The notes under the pieces: generated by a model
Told to the model about the DNA's origin: nothing
Database searches by the model: none
Seen by the model: only the letters and a program-made list of their open reading frames with translations
Made by a program: the position numbers and the translations under genes
Source: Saitoella complicata NRRL Y-17804
Lineage: Eukaryota; Ascomycota; Saitoellomycetes; Saitoellales; Saitoellaceae
DNA length: 64,000 nt
Reading direction: 5' to 3'
Assembly (NCBI RefSeq): GCF_001661265.1
Contig: NW_017567000.1
Span: 186,001 to 250,000 of the forward strand
Part shown: in pieces, positions 10,401 to 20,199 of the stretch
Numbering within the stretch: the first letter of the stretch is position 1
Layout of the letters: every line of letters begins with the position of its first letter

Positions 10401-11129
10401 TGGTGACACTGTGTACACCGAGCTTCCGGTGGGCGATAATGACACCCTTGGGAGCACGTGGATCTTGTCGGGCGCGTCGTCAAAGGTCACCGTCTTCCGC
10501 CGCTTAAGACTGCTCTTGCGCGTTGGAGTATCCTGTGGTAACGCCGCATCTCTAGGCTGCATATCTTCCGGCGTGCTGGCGTCCGTACTTGCCACAGACG
10601 TTGTTCTCGCCAATGATGGCCGGGCGGAGTCGGTAGCAGTCGATTGTATGCTGTCAAATTCATGCTCAGAAGGACCAAGCTGAGTGTTAATCTTGATATT
10701 TGGACGAATCAAGGTGTTTGTTGTAGGCGGAAGCTCAAATGTTGGTGACTGGGCGAGGAACGGAGAACTGGTCACCGCCGTTGTCGTTGGGTAATCCTTG
10801 ATATTTGGTGACGCTGCTGATTCCAGATCAAAGCCAGTCTGCTCTAATTGAGGACTTGTAACGAACTGGCTCTTGCTCACGTACGATGCTGATTCTAGAC
10901 GCACGATATCGCTCTTTCTTCGGTTGGCCTTCTCCGTCTTTCCAGCATTAGCCTCCCGTTCCTTCCATAAGTTAAGTGCAAATCCTTTGGGTTCTTTTTT
11001 TCCAACACGTCCCTCGAGGTTTAGGCGACGGGCAGTCGGGCTCAGGTCTTGTAAGGGCGATGTAACCTGTTCATCTTGAGAACGTTGCGGGGTGCTCTGG
11101 ACCGTGCCCGCGACGTGTTCCTTGACCAT
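7497..11129 (-). CDS. bud4: Bud4-like anillin/PH-domain septation protein
   Basis: Single exon, 1210 aa. The first 800 residues are mostly disordered, with Ser/Thr-Pro sites and a basic motif (KSSLKRRKTVTFDDAP). Then comes an anillin-homology region (RGKLLFKILEIKDVELP) and a C-terminal PH domain (WEGYLTQQGGDIAHWRRRYF to DFYADTEEEKEGAMKSLAEV). This order is that of Bud4, the GTP- and septin-associated landmark that in filamentous fungi marks septation sites and recruits septins and the actomyosin ring. The length is within the usual range for the family. It is transcribed away from the lectin gene across a 519-bp gap and converges on POP3 with 155 bp between the stops. Confidence 0.88.
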   Translation of the reverse strand: MVKEHVAGTVQSTPQRSQDEQVTSPLQDLSPTARRLNLEGRVGKKEPKGFALNLWKEREANAGKTEKANRRKSDIVRLESASYVSKSQFVTSPQLEQTGFDLESAASPNIKDYPTTTAVTSSPFLAQSPTFELPPTTNTLIRPNIKINTQLGPSEHEFDSIQSTATDSARPSLARTTSVASTDASTPEDMQPRDAALPQDTPTRKSSLKRRKTVTFDDAPDKIHVLPRVSLSPTGSSVYTVSPALEQYTDDEEEYVNDEDIEITPAVEPMGSPSKFNGRSLPAVPGYTLHNSTTRPLPTVPHYGMHKYEEDASVYEPELPVAGAKTLLHDALGISVETVEPIESSQTQDAVTAPFSSDSAEDSEDIPESGRFDFQDLAQMEEVNDALQKRLFHLTLNVPAAATKQEDSPVLDSAYDSLPVTGTSLRRQDSLSEADRIIPTSHVNETPKNSLFSIKESLLHEEEDIDTPSDDETVDAAQAELNAWLPEDFPTEHKKADVTPVLNIEEQVLLRDIPETAPVTEEEVVEEIKEVEVERPRTPEQQIQIQEERKTPALKSLSDFRPPSLVLPELCGLGDLGFDLGQYLSKEEAEPIKPGSDDFRKDPMRTHLPKTPEHPLRFFHSDTPSSVASSPGGIPLSEATIRPPKGSKLKVRPSLTPADVSAMAAARREAEAMLKEEVISSTSSEDGEDDSLTAKYLTPKKDATSTMPKLDFELPSSTTMMFGDLASEMDRVFEKPKPKYLVRQNSSVIHASSSVRVPRQQAHRKNDSIMVEPWQGSTPQKAQASAASQKVSQTTASRAVAKTSAVQSLLKPEDAVRPKEVAPPTPVKDAAPKQVRRGKLLFKILEIKDVELPMGGTIERPQFACTVDNGKHQVTTPWHVLQRRVALNQEFELLVDGDLEFTVSLHMNMSQVSRPRLTHPSTSPTRPKSFLGKILRSPKKGKEDPYQPSVYESMVSGNGNFARTHVSFDQYENAAYGQAYTTEVALQNFWAVDTSTVQSSMRSGRSSPVKETPRIKKKAYPVCKAVIQMFYAPGTGTSKDPLPNSMKSALRQVAEEEAWQTQLHWEGYLTQQGGDIAHWRRRYFRIEGYEMSAYHETNIKHRRAKFNLRKALKLVGDRMSLTQPEVKGAGRARRKSGFTSDEGGIMYADRGFRLFFKNGEAIDFYADTEEEKEGAMKSLAEVIGHEEKGWVMKVLEKHGKLPGVKPATSA

Positions 11130-11648
11130 AGGTAAAGATCTGTCAATCCAGGATCAAAGCGACTGCGAATTATTACGGAATGTCGATTCGCGAAGGCGTA
11201 GCTAAGCAATGAGCGATAGGGTTGCTATTGTATCTGCCAAGCTGGTATATGCTACAACAGAACCCACCTGTTTGTTGACGCATGCAGGGGCTGTTCACCA
11301 TGACAACGCCGGCACGTTGTACCACTGTGGGAAACCATATTACTTGCGCGCGCCTATCTGTGTAAATTCGGTACGTGAATGATGCTCTGCAAAATCACCA
11401 CGTATTATTGGAGGTTCAGTATTGGTTTCAAGACATCGACAGACAACTTTACCGCTGCGACTCGCGGCTCTACAGGCACACTTGCAAGGTTCTTTCTTCT
11501 TCCCACGCCGTTAATGTCCCCGCGATGACGCGCGCACGTGCTGAAGCTGTGCCCATGATGTACCGAGGCACGGAACTCCTCCGAAACTGCGACGTATCAA
11601 TTATCGAGCATTCCCCCATCAATTGGATAGACACTGCCATTGTCATCC
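11130..11648. other. Divergent intergenic region, Bud4 / lectin
   Basis: 519 bp between two head-to-head start codons. Open frames seen on the plus strand have no recognisable product. I see no RNA gene, repeat or clear regulatory motif, and it presumably holds both promoters. Confidence 0.6.
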
Positions 11649-12960
11649 ATGATTATGCAGCTCAGCACTCTCATAGCATGGGCTCCCCTGCTGCTTGCTT
11701 CGTTAAGTTCAGCGGAATTCACCCCAGACACACAGCTTTCCCTCGCAACTCCGCTCTCCGATAATAACGTCAAGCTCAATGGCGAGTGGGATCACTTCGG
11801 CGCCATATCGCTACAGACTGATCGCCTCCAGTTGACCCCTGCGAAACCTAATCAGGTCGGTGCTATCTGGAATAAGATCAAGAATGGACATCTTTCTTGG
11901 TCTGCGGAAGCCACTTTCCGTGTATCAGGCGAGGAAAGAGGAGGAAACAACGGAATGGCAATTTGGTAGCTCGTTTCCAACAATTAGTTTTACCGGCATG
12001 TTACTGACAGCGTGTCACAGGTACACCGCAGACCGCGGCGAATCAGGTCCAATCTTCGGCTCCAAAGACAAATGGGACGGTCTCGCCCTAACCTTCTCCA
12101 CCGGAAAGGGCGGCCTTGGCTTCGTCCGTGGTCATCTTAACGACCGAAGCATCCAATACTCCAGCCTCGAGGATCCCTCCCGACAAGCCTTTGGCTCATG
12201 CGCGATGAAATATCGCAACACCGGCGACATGGTCCGGGTACGGATCGTGCAGTCAGACGGAAGGCTGAGAGTTGAGACGAATGGAAATCTGTGTTTTGAG
12301 ACGAATCAGGTGGAGTTGCCAAGGGGAAACTACTGGGGATTGTCGGCGTCTAGCACGGATCATCCCGATACGCACGAGTTGTTCACATTCAAGGTCATTC
12401 CTTTGGCGGGTAGCGATTTTGCTGCTATGCCTGCACCCCCCGGCGGCCAAGAGCAGGGTCACTTTGTCCCTCCTCCTGTACAGCGCGAAGCACCCGTCGA
12501 CACGGGCGCAACACCCGGTCTCGCTCAACAGATCAACCGCTTGGAGATGCAGTTCTCCTCCTTGACTCGTCGCATGGATTCTTTGCAGGCATCTAAGTCC
12601 CTCATTGACCGTGTTGACAATCAACTGGATGCTATCACCCGTGTTGTCATGGATTTACAAAATAAGGTTGGTCAGGGATTGGGTGGTAGTGACGTTGCTT
12701 CCCGCGCTCAAACACAACGTGTCGTGGACGAGGTGTCTCGTCTGACTGCCCGTCTAGATTCTCTGGAGAAGATCATGCGCGAGCACACCTCCTCGGTCCT
12801 CGGATCGCTGCCAGACACCGTCACTACCGCCATGATGGGCATCCCTCAGTCTGCTGTTGGGTGGTCAGGACTTATGTTCATCTTTGCTTTGCAGATCGCT
12901 GTCCTCGGTGGTTATGCTTGGTTCAAGAGAAGGTTAGACTCACCAAAGAAGTACCTTTGA
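11649..12960 (+). CDS. Emp46/47-like L-type lectin cargo receptor
   Basis: Exons 11649-11965 and 12021-12960 (55-bp intron GTAGCT...TCACAG) encode 418 aa. An N-terminal signal peptide (LSTLIAWAPLLLASLSSAE) precedes an L-type lectin domain (about residues 25-230: GEWDHFGAISLQTDRLQLTP, DKWDGLALTFST, ELPRGNYWGLSASSTD). A coiled-coil stalk (about 275-370), one transmembrane helix (LMFIFALQIAVLGGYAWF) and a short cytosolic tail ending KKYL follow. The dilysine KKxx tail is the COPI retrieval signal of ER-Golgi cycling receptors. By family it carries glycoprotein cargo from ER to Golgi. The intron phase is confirmed by the lectin motif reading across it (GMAIW then YTADRGESGPIFG). The gene is upstream of a transposon that begins 211 bp after its stop. 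Confidence 0.87.
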
Positions 12961-13291
12961 GGGCAAAAATGGTATTTTAGTTCTATAATCGAGCAGTAAG
13001 ATAGGTGGAAGTATTTTGTGGTTAGCATATATAACCTTCATACCCGCAGGTGCGTTCCGTGCTTGTTGTTATTTGATATTGTAACCCTTACATGTCTCCT
13101 CTTCTGGCCAACCTATTCGCTATTCCAGGAATCTTCATCAGCCGCGGTGGTTGATGGGTACGTGCGACGTACTGGTGTGTGCAAAATTCTTGACGCGCAT
13201 TTCCGTACATGCGCGAGACCCCTGTAAGCGTGAGAGAAAATACCTCCAAACGACTCGATAAAAGGTCTAGGAAACTCAATAACGGCTGAAA

Positions 13292-14335
13292 ATGCTTGGG
13301 AAAATATGTTCCGATGTCGATCGCAAAAAGGTAATCAACCCATATGCTTCTGAGAAGGATGTCTACGATATTGCGACCAACATAGAGAGGTCTCCTCGCA
13401 CAGTTTACCGCATTGTGAAGAGAGTCGAGGAGACAAGGCTTACTGAGCGTAAGGGCAACTCAACCTACGGGCGCAAACCGGCTATTGACGAGTTTCTGGG
13501 CTTGGTAAGTTGATTACTACCGCTTACGGGTACCACCAAGGGCATCACTAAATGACCGCAGCAAATCAAGTACTTCTACGACAAAAACCCCACCCTCTAT
13601 CAAGACGACTGTGCTGAGTTTCTCAATGATCAATCCGCTACATCTTTATCGCGCTACCATGTCACCCGCTACCTGCAAAAGATTGGATATACCTGTAAGG
13701 TCTTAACCTTACGGGCAGCCCAGTGTAACCCCATCTTACGCGCAAACCATGCCATTGAAATGGCTGACTACACTCAAGAGCAGCTGGTATTTTTCGGCAA
13801 ATCAGCCGTGGATGAGCGCACAGGTTCACGAAAATTTGGATACTCACCGACTGGCACCCGCGCCATCCAGGAGAGGGTCTTTGGACATTCGACACGTTGG
13901 AGTGTGCTGCCGGCATTGACTATTAAGGTTTGAAGGCGCTACGCATCTTTCAGGGGTCCTTCAGTGCTGACCGATTTGTCGATCATCAAAGAGGACCTGC
14001 TACCTATTGTTGGTCCATTCCCTGGTCGAAACAGTGTCATTTTGCTTCATAATTGTCGAATTCATTATGACCCAAGGGTTGCTGAAATCTTAGTGAACCA
14101 ACATGGGTGCCGCATTCTTTTCTTACCACCATACTCGCCCGACCTCAACCCAATCGGGCTCTGTTTCAGCATGATGAAGGCCTGGATGAAGCGCAATAAC
14201 CACAACCCTGACGCCCGTCTCGACACTCCCTCTTTTATCCGCAAAGCGATCAACTATATCAACACAGATCTAGAAAAGATCTGCAGTTTGTACACGGGCT
14301 GTGGTTATGCGCTGACCGGCAAGGATTTCCGTTGA
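13292..14335 (+). pseudogene. Transposase, IS630/Tc1-like (copy 2), catalytically dead and frameshifted
   Basis: Exon 1 (13292-13504) carries the HTH (TVYRIVKRVEE). A 57-bp intron GTAAGT...CCGCAG (13505-13561) sits at the same place as in copy 1. Exon 2 follows copy 1 closely until near 13930, where one frameshift gives a TGA. A second shift near 13985 restores the frame that ends at 14335. All three catalytic acids of copy 1 are replaced: FLDES is FFGKS, VVLDN is ILLHN, and NPIEL is NPIGL. The rest of the DDE domain is well kept (PPYSPDLNPIGLCFSMMKAW). This is a clear pseudogene of a plain DNA transposon. Confidence 0.82.
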
Positions 14336-14439
14336 TAACAACTGTCAAATGGCCGCTCGAGCGGCTGAGCGGGTGTAGCTATCATTCGTTAGTTAGTCTC
14401 AGTATTTTCACGAGTCGAAGGAGACATCTCGTTCATTAG

Positions 14440-14652
14440 TCACATACTTGCCATTCTCACAGGGAACAGCCCCGCCTGCGTGGCGGCGATGTTGTGCTTC
14501 AGGGAGTATTTGTTGACGCCTTCGACGACCATATGATCATGACGGAGCTCCTCGAGGGCGAGATCGATCAAAAGCTGCTCGTGGTCGGCCCAAGACCTGA
14601 CTGGATTGACCGTCCAGGGTATTTTGTTTGGTGGGATGGTCGCGTCCTGCAC
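14440..14652 (-). other. Gene-like open frame inside transposon copy 2 (possible captured host fragment)
   Basis: A minus-strand frame of about 70 codons reads FVQDATIPPNKIPWTVNP, then SWADHEQLLIDLALEELRHD and KYSLKHNIAATQAGLFPVRM, ending in TGA at 14440. It has no ATG at its head and opens into the extended TIR. Composition and codon pattern look like real protein rather than a shadow of the transposase, and it lies 3' of the transposase stop. I do not recognise the family. It could be a captured exon fragment, an unrelated second element gene, or chance. Confidence 0.35.
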
Positions 14653-14785
14653 GAAGACGCGGTAAAATGATGCACGTCAAGCATTTTGCACGCAGCAGTA
14701 TTTGTGGCGGTGGTGGATAGCGCTACGAAAAAGTCTAAACTCCAAGGGTCCTCGGGCCATCAGAACGTGTACAAAGGAAGCAATC

Positions 14786-17059
14786 ATGGGTGCTTCGGTC
14801 AAGGTTGCGAACAAGGCAAGGAGCAAGAAGGGTAACGGCGGTCAGCAACCGAAGAAGAAGCAACAGGTTCAGAACCAGAACCAGGATGCTGTCGCACAAA
14901 AACCTGCCGTAAAGAAGGTCAAGACCGCCAAGTCAATCGCCAAAGACGAACGACGAGCTCAGAATAAGGCCGGCACCCGAGTGATTCACGTTCCTACCGC
15001 CAACGGTGATGACGACTCCGATGTATCCGACGCCGTGATGGAAGGATTCGACTCGCACTTCAAGGGCTTCACCGTTGATACGAATGCAATTGCGAAGAGG
15101 GCGCCGAAGCCAAAATACGAGCGAGGTGCTTCACAAAAGCCAAAACAGAAGCGGAAGGCTGTTGATATGTCAGATGACGAAGAGGACTGGAATGAGAGTG
15201 ACGAGGAGCACAGAGATTGGGAGGAAGAGCAGGACTACGAGCTGAGACCGCGAGTGATGAAGACTGTACAGGAGAGCACCAGATTGCCTATCAAGACCAA
15301 GGAAGGACGATTGATCAAGATGGCCGCGCCGAAGCCCACTAAAGAGGAATCAGAATCGGAAGAGGAGGAGGAGGAAGCAACCCCAGAGCCCGATGTGGTC
15401 GAAGCGAAGCCTGAGAAGAAGCTTACCCTGAAGCAGCGTGTTCTCGCAGCAAAGGAGGAACTTGCGAAGCTCGCCAACGACCTTATCGAAGATCCCGAAG
15501 AGAACATCTTCAACCTGAAACGTCTACGCGAACTCTCTGAGTCGCCCGACCTCCCGATCGTCAAGCTCGCCCTCGTTACTCAGCTCGCAGTTTACAAGGA
15601 CATCATCCCAGGATATCGTATTCGTCCACTGACGGAAATCGAATTGGCGCAAAAGGTTAGCAAGGACGTGAAGAAGTTGAGGGTCCACGAGGAGACGCTT
15701 GTTGGGAACTACCAGGCATATGTCCAGTTGTTGGGAGTTATGGTGAAGGACCAGAGGCAACATGAGGCTGGATCCCAATATGCCAATTTGGCACTGATCG
15801 CTTGCAACGCTGTCTGCACGTTACTGACCACCCATCCCCACTTTAACTTCAGAACTGAGTTGCTGAACATTGTGATTGGACGGTTAAGTCGTAAGACTGT
15901 TGACGAAGGGTTCGAGAAGTGCAGGTTGGCGATCGAGCAGATCTTCCGTGAGGACGATGAGGGTCATGCTTCTATGGAGGCGGTGAAGTTGTTGGCGAAG
16001 ATGATGCAGTCACGGCACTATAAGGTTGACGAAGGCGTTTTGAACACCTTCTTCCACCTCCGTCTGCTCTCTGAATTCAACCAGCGTGCATCGACGGAGA
16101 GGGTTGAGAAGGAGCAACAAGTGAAAATGAAGAAGAAGGACCGGGAGCATCGTACCAAGAAGCAACGAAAGCAGGCGAAGGAGGATAAGGAGATTGAGAA
16201 GGAGATGAAGGAAGCTGAGGCTATCGTTGACAAGGAGGAGAAGGATCGCATGCAGGGTGAGACTTTGAAGATTGTCTTTGTTACCTACATCCGTATCTTG
16301 AAGGAAGGAAGCAAGGAGTTGATGGGTGCTACTCTGGAAGGATTGGCAAAGTTTGCTCATTTGATCAACATCGATTTCTTTGGAGATCTGTTGGAGGCAT
16401 TGAAGGAGTTGTTGGCGCTTGCGGAGGCGAACGATGATGGCGATGACAGAAACGATTACCTCGGCCGCTCCGAAACTCGTGAAGCATTGCTTTGTGTAAC
16501 TACAGCCTTTGCGTTGCTGTCAGGTCAAGGTGACACGCATGCATCTCTTGACTTGAGTACATTCGTACATCACCTGTACTCCACGTTACTTCAGGTATCG
16601 CTGAACCCCGATGTCGAGTTCTCCTCGAAGACTCCTCGATTGCAAGATCCAAACAACCCTCAGGAGCTCCGTCCATCAAGAGTCAACGTCGCTACCGAGA
16701 TGGAGATGGTTGTGCGTTCGCTTGAATCCATTCTTTTTAAGCAGCGCAATGTGCCACCAGTGCGTGTGGCTGCTCTGGCGAAGCGTCTTGGTGTTGCTAT
16801 GCTCAACTTCCCGGAGAAGTCGACTTTGGCTTCTCTTGGCACCATGCACAAGATGGCAAGAAAGTACTCGAGATTACAGGCGTTGTTCTCTACTGAGGAC
16901 CGAACAGGCAATGGAGTATACAACGCTTTGGTTGATGATCCGGAGTTGAGTAACCCGTACGCAGCGACTATGTGGGAGACTGTGTTGTTGGAGAGACATT
17001 ATTCGCCGAAGGTTGCGGATGCGGCAAAGACTCTTTACAAGGCGTTTGATCTGCAATAA
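14786..17059 (+). CDS. NOC3: Nucleolar complex protein 3 (Noc3)
   Basis: Single exon, 757 aa, from ATG 14786 (MGASVKVANKARSKK). A basic N-terminus rich in Lys (nucleolar targeting) and acidic stretches (DDEEDWNESDEEHRDWEEEQ) precede the Noc3 core (LPIKTKEGRLIK; LALVTQLAVYKDIIPGYRIR; KLRVHEETLVGNYQAYVQLL). A Lys/Glu-rich helical insert lies near residues 440-500, and the C-terminal CBF/Mak21-type helical repeats follow. Noc3 works with Noc2 in nuclear export of pre-60S ribosomal particles and is also linked to replication licensing in yeast. A longer frame extends upstream from a non-ATG codon, but the region 5' of 14786 is 5'UTR and then transposon. The transposon end is 87 bp away. The gene converges with Cbp3, 56 bp between stops. 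Confidence 0.9.
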   Translation: MGASVKVANKARSKKGNGGQQPKKKQQVQNQNQDAVAQKPAVKKVKTAKSIAKDERRAQNKAGTRVIHVPTANGDDDSDVSDAVMEGFDSHFKGFTVDTNAIAKRAPKPKYERGASQKPKQKRKAVDMSDDEEDWNESDEEHRDWEEEQDYELRPRVMKTVQESTRLPIKTKEGRLIKMAAPKPTKEESESEEEEEEATPEPDVVEAKPEKKLTLKQRVLAAKEELAKLANDLIEDPEENIFNLKRLRELSESPDLPIVKLALVTQLAVYKDIIPGYRIRPLTEIELAQKVSKDVKKLRVHEETLVGNYQAYVQLLGVMVKDQRQHEAGSQYANLALIACNAVCTLLTTHPHFNFRTELLNIVIGRLSRKTVDEGFEKCRLAIEQIFREDDEGHASMEAVKLLAKMMQSRHYKVDEGVLNTFFHLRLLSEFNQRASTERVEKEQQVKMKKKDREHRTKKQRKQAKEDKEIEKEMKEAEAIVDKEEKDRMQGETLKIVFVTYIRILKEGSKELMGATLEGLAKFAHLINIDFFGDLLEALKELLALAEANDDGDDRNDYLGRSETREALLCVTTAFALLSGQGDTHASLDLSTFVHHLYSTLLQVSLNPDVEFSSKTPRLQDPNNPQELRPSRVNVATEMEMVVRSLESILFKQRNVPPVRVAALAKRLGVAMLNFPEKSTLASLGTMHKMARKYSRLQALFSTEDRTGNGVYNALVDDPELSNPYAATMWETVLLERHYSPKVADAAKTLYKAFDLQ

Positions 17060-17115
17060 GTGTATGGCATTAGACAACTCTGACAGGAACCCCGTTTTTT
17101 TCATTACATAATATC

Positions 17116-18091
17116 TTAAATTTCTGTTTCCGTTGGGAGCTCACCCCTCTGTATTGCTTGAACACTTGCTCTGTCCGGTAACTGCCACTCAACGTTCCCA
17201 TTCACCACTTCGTCATCGCTGAGCCGCTCGAGATGCTGTAAGTTTGCCCTAATATAGGAAACTAGCTCGGCTAGTGCTGGCAAGTCAGGTTCTTGCGTTG
17301 TCTGGAATACGTTTCTATTACATATGTTAGCCTTGTGAATGTATCCATTCGAAATTTCTGTACACACCTCCACAGCGCAGCAGCGAAAACCGTATCATCC
17401 TTGGTCAAAGCCTCATCGTACGCGAGGGTAGATCCTCTGAATTGGTCGTAGTAGTCCTTGAGCATCGTCGTGGCAACCCTTCCACTCGTGATTTTGTACT
17501 GCCCTCTGATACGCATTTCGACGTCCTCGAAGTAATAGTCAACCAATCTCTGCGAATATCGCTTCTTCTGGTCGACCGGCAACGCACGGATTCTGACAAG
17601 AAGCATCCAAACGTGAATCTGGGTGATTTGGAACCATGTGGTGAGTGAGGGTGTGAGTTTGCAATCCTGGTAAAAGAAGTCTCGACAGGCAGGAAAACGG
17701 CCATCCAGCGCACCCATCTCAGCGCAAACAGCATAAAGTTCTCGACAGGCTGAAATAGAAATACCAGTCTTGCTGAAGTACCCCAGTTTGGGGGTCAGCC
17801 ACAAGAGAAATTTGAACGTCCAACTGTCCGGGTCTAATGACTTCTCACCCGGCTTTCTCTGGAGTCTCAGGCCTGCAGCACCGGGGGTCTCGAGAGTGGG
17901 GGGCCCCGTAGGACGGCCGACTTTCTTGCGAAAAATACCGTTCGCAAGAGGGGTGCTCGAGAAGGTACGGACGGCAAATGCCAGGTCGCGCTGAGCGATG
18001 TTCAATGCCTGAAGTGAATTGTCAGTCAGACGCTTTCCTTTCACCGAGGCGCACGGAGACCACATACCTGCTTGCGAAGAGCAAACGCCAT
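17116..18091 (-). CDS. cbp3: Cbp3/UQCC1-type ubiquinol-cytochrome c reductase chaperone
   Basis: Three exons on the minus strand: 18091-18068 (only 8 codons, MAFALRKQ), 18008-17368 and 17314-17116, with introns of 59 and 53 bp, giving 287 aa. Residues 1-30 form an Arg-rich mitochondrial presequence (ALRKQ...AQRDLAFAVRTFSSTPL). The Ubiq_cyt_C_chap domain follows: KLGYFSKTGISISACRELYA, LTTWFQITQIHVWMLLVRIR, RLVDYYFEDVEMRIRGQYKI, and LAYDEALTKDDTVFAAALWR read into the last exon. Cbp3 with Cbp6 binds mitoribosomes and newly made cytochrome b, feeding complex III assembly. The joined C-terminus ends ELPTETEI. Splice sites are inferred from frame and conservation. Confidence 0.85.
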
Positions 18092-18439
18092 CGTTTATCT
18101 GTTGGGTGTAAGCTGTGCTGAAGGATTCACGATGTCCACGGGTCGATCGTATACCTGCTGGTAAGTATCGCGCTCACAAAAGTCTACGCAGGTCGAAGCA
18201 TCATATCTGCACGCGCACCCAATCCCCGTACTCACGTGATATCGATGATAGATGCACGCACGTATACATCTATGAGCTTGAACTGAAAAGGTTCTGAAGT
18301 TCTATCTATGATTGATGCAACCATCCCTCCTCGTTATCAAACATCAGAGGTAACCAAACGGTGGGAAAAACAACGACAAATGCGCACACCTGAGACAGTC
18401 CATTCAGGCTTGTGTCCATAAGCTCTACCAAGCGCATCA
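18092..18439. other. Intergenic region Cbp3 / EamA transporter
   Basis: 348 bp between the Cbp3 start and the downstream end of the EamA transporter gene, both on the minus strand. I see no gene, RNA or repeat. Confidence 0.55.
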
Positions 18440-19934
18440 TCAACGACTCTTAGACTGCTCACTGGCAGAATCACTTTTCGATACGACAGTTGTAAGAGGA
18501 ACATAAACCCCTTCATCCGTCCTCCCCGCCGACTCATTTTCAGATCTCCATTTGGCAAAAATATCCACCGTAGCCCCGGCAAGAACGACAGTACCTCCAA
18601 CCCAGCTCCATTTATCTGGTGTTTCCCCCCAAACTGCCCAATCACCAACAAGCGCCAGACTGTACTGCAGGTAAGAAGTCATGCTTGCCTTGGAAGATCT
18701 CACGCGTTGAATACCGTACGTCAAGCTGAGAACAGCAGCGTTGCCAAGGACAATCGTTCTAAGCAGGAGAAGAATTACCATCGGCTGTGTTGGTGGAACG
18801 AATTTGACGCCGGAAAGGGGAATAAGGATGAGAGAGAATATAGCCGAGAATGATGAAAAGTAATGCGTCAAAATCAGCGGATGAGCCCGCTTGCCAACAG
18901 CCCTCATGGAAGTTACAGCGCTTGCTCCAGCAAGAATGCAGACAACTGCAACCACGACGGTAAACACCTTCTGTCTCGCATCGGTCATTGCGGCATCCTC
19001 GGCTACGTTGCCGGTCACGTTCTCTCCAATTCTTCCAGTGTGTCCAATCACAGCAGCATCAGTTGAAGGAGAGCCTCTTGCAACAACCATGACTCCAGAA
19101 AAACTGACGACGCCGGCACACGCCTCAATGACCGTGTACTCCTCTTTCAAGAAGAACCAGCAGAATATCGGCGTTACCATTGGCCCGAGAAAGGTAATCG
19201 TCGTAGAATCAGAGAGCGTGAGATATTGCAGCGAGTAGAAAACGCCGAACAGTCCCCAGAAGCCACCAATGGCTCGAACAACAAGCAGCAGTCGCACGCC
19301 GGAAGGACCGAGGAAGTAATCTGGCAAGGAATGGTAGTGCATATATCCGAGGAGAACCGCCGATGTTATGCTAGACAAAGGCATTAATACAGACGCATAT
19401 ACTATATATGCATTGATTCCCAAACCTCATCCGTATAAGTATCATCTCGAGAGTGTGCAGGCCATAGTCATTGCTCAGCATCTTCGCCAAGACATTCACA
19501 GCCCAAAAGAAGAACTGGGAGGCGATCATGGCTAAAATACCATCGTGCTTCTTCCACAAAGGTACGTGAGGCGAGTGAAGATTTTGCTCCAGCTGCTGCT
19601 CCTCGTCGATACGCTGGAGTTGATCGGCGGAAAAGGTGCTCAACGTCGTGGGAGAAGGCGTGCGTGATCCTCCGCGAGGTCGAAGCAATGGAGAGCATTC
19701 AATCGACGGAACCTTTCCAGGAAGCACTGTAACAGCCAAAGTTGGGGATGCCGACGTTGTCATGACGAGTTGGGCTGCTGGTACGGCGTTGGGGATGAAT
19801 GCACTGCTTTCCGATCGAACAGGCTGCTCCCTCATCGTCGACCTTGCAGGAGATCTCGTAAAGCTCATACTGATAGAGACAGGAGCTCTGGGTGTTGACT
19901 CAATGGTCCAGAATTCCCACGCACGGGATGTCAT
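18440..19934 (-). CDS. EamA/DMT-family membrane transporter (SLC35G-like)
   Basis: Exons 19934-19426 and 19370-18440 (55-bp intron GTTTGG...TGTCTAG) give 479 aa. About 130 N-terminal residues are hydrophilic. Ten predicted transmembrane segments follow in two EamA repeats, such as GILAMIASQFFFWAVNVLAK, YFLGPSGVRLLLVVRAIGGF, LTLSDSTTITFLGPMVTPIF, VFTVVVAVVCILAGASAVTS and PMVILLLLRTIVLGNAAVLS. The first-repeat motif DSTTITFLGPM and second-repeat SKASMTSYLQYSLALVGDW fit the drug/metabolite transporter superfamily, close to SLC35G-type proteins of unknown substrate. The 5' splice site is weak, but the join restores the helix at the exon border (LEMILIRM then SITSAVLLGY). Substrate and organelle cannot be inferred. 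Confidence 0.8.
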
Positions 19935-20199
19935 AATAAGATTACCGTATCGGGTCGAGACGCGCGGATAAGACCTTTAACCGTCAAGATGCAGTTGCGA
20001 CAAGGAGATGGCATTGACCGTTTAGAATTATGTTAAGGATCAATTTGAGTATATTCGCTCATTGAGTATTTGATTGTGCTGAAGAAATGACATGCGTACC
20101 TAGCTCGTCGGATTCACCGATGTGGGCAGTGTGACCAGATCATAGGGCCGACAGCAACCGAGCATCGCATTCTCTGCACCCCCATGACTATCTCAAGAC

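Larger units (their letters stand above)
13172..14698 (+). mobile_element. Tc1/mariner-IS630 DNA transposon (copy 2), decayed
   Basis: Terminal inverted repeats are well matched: the left reads CTGGTGTGTGCAAAATTCTT and the right, in reverse complement, CTGCTGCGTGCAAAATGCTT. TA flanks both ends (13170-13171 and 14699-14700). The similarity extends inward, and the right end shares CATTTTACCGC with the left end of the element at 3695. The 1527-bp element holds a decayed transposase (13292-14335) and a 3' part with an unrelated gene-like minus-strand frame (14440-14652). The right end lies 87 bp upstream of the NOC3 start codon. Confidence 0.82.
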
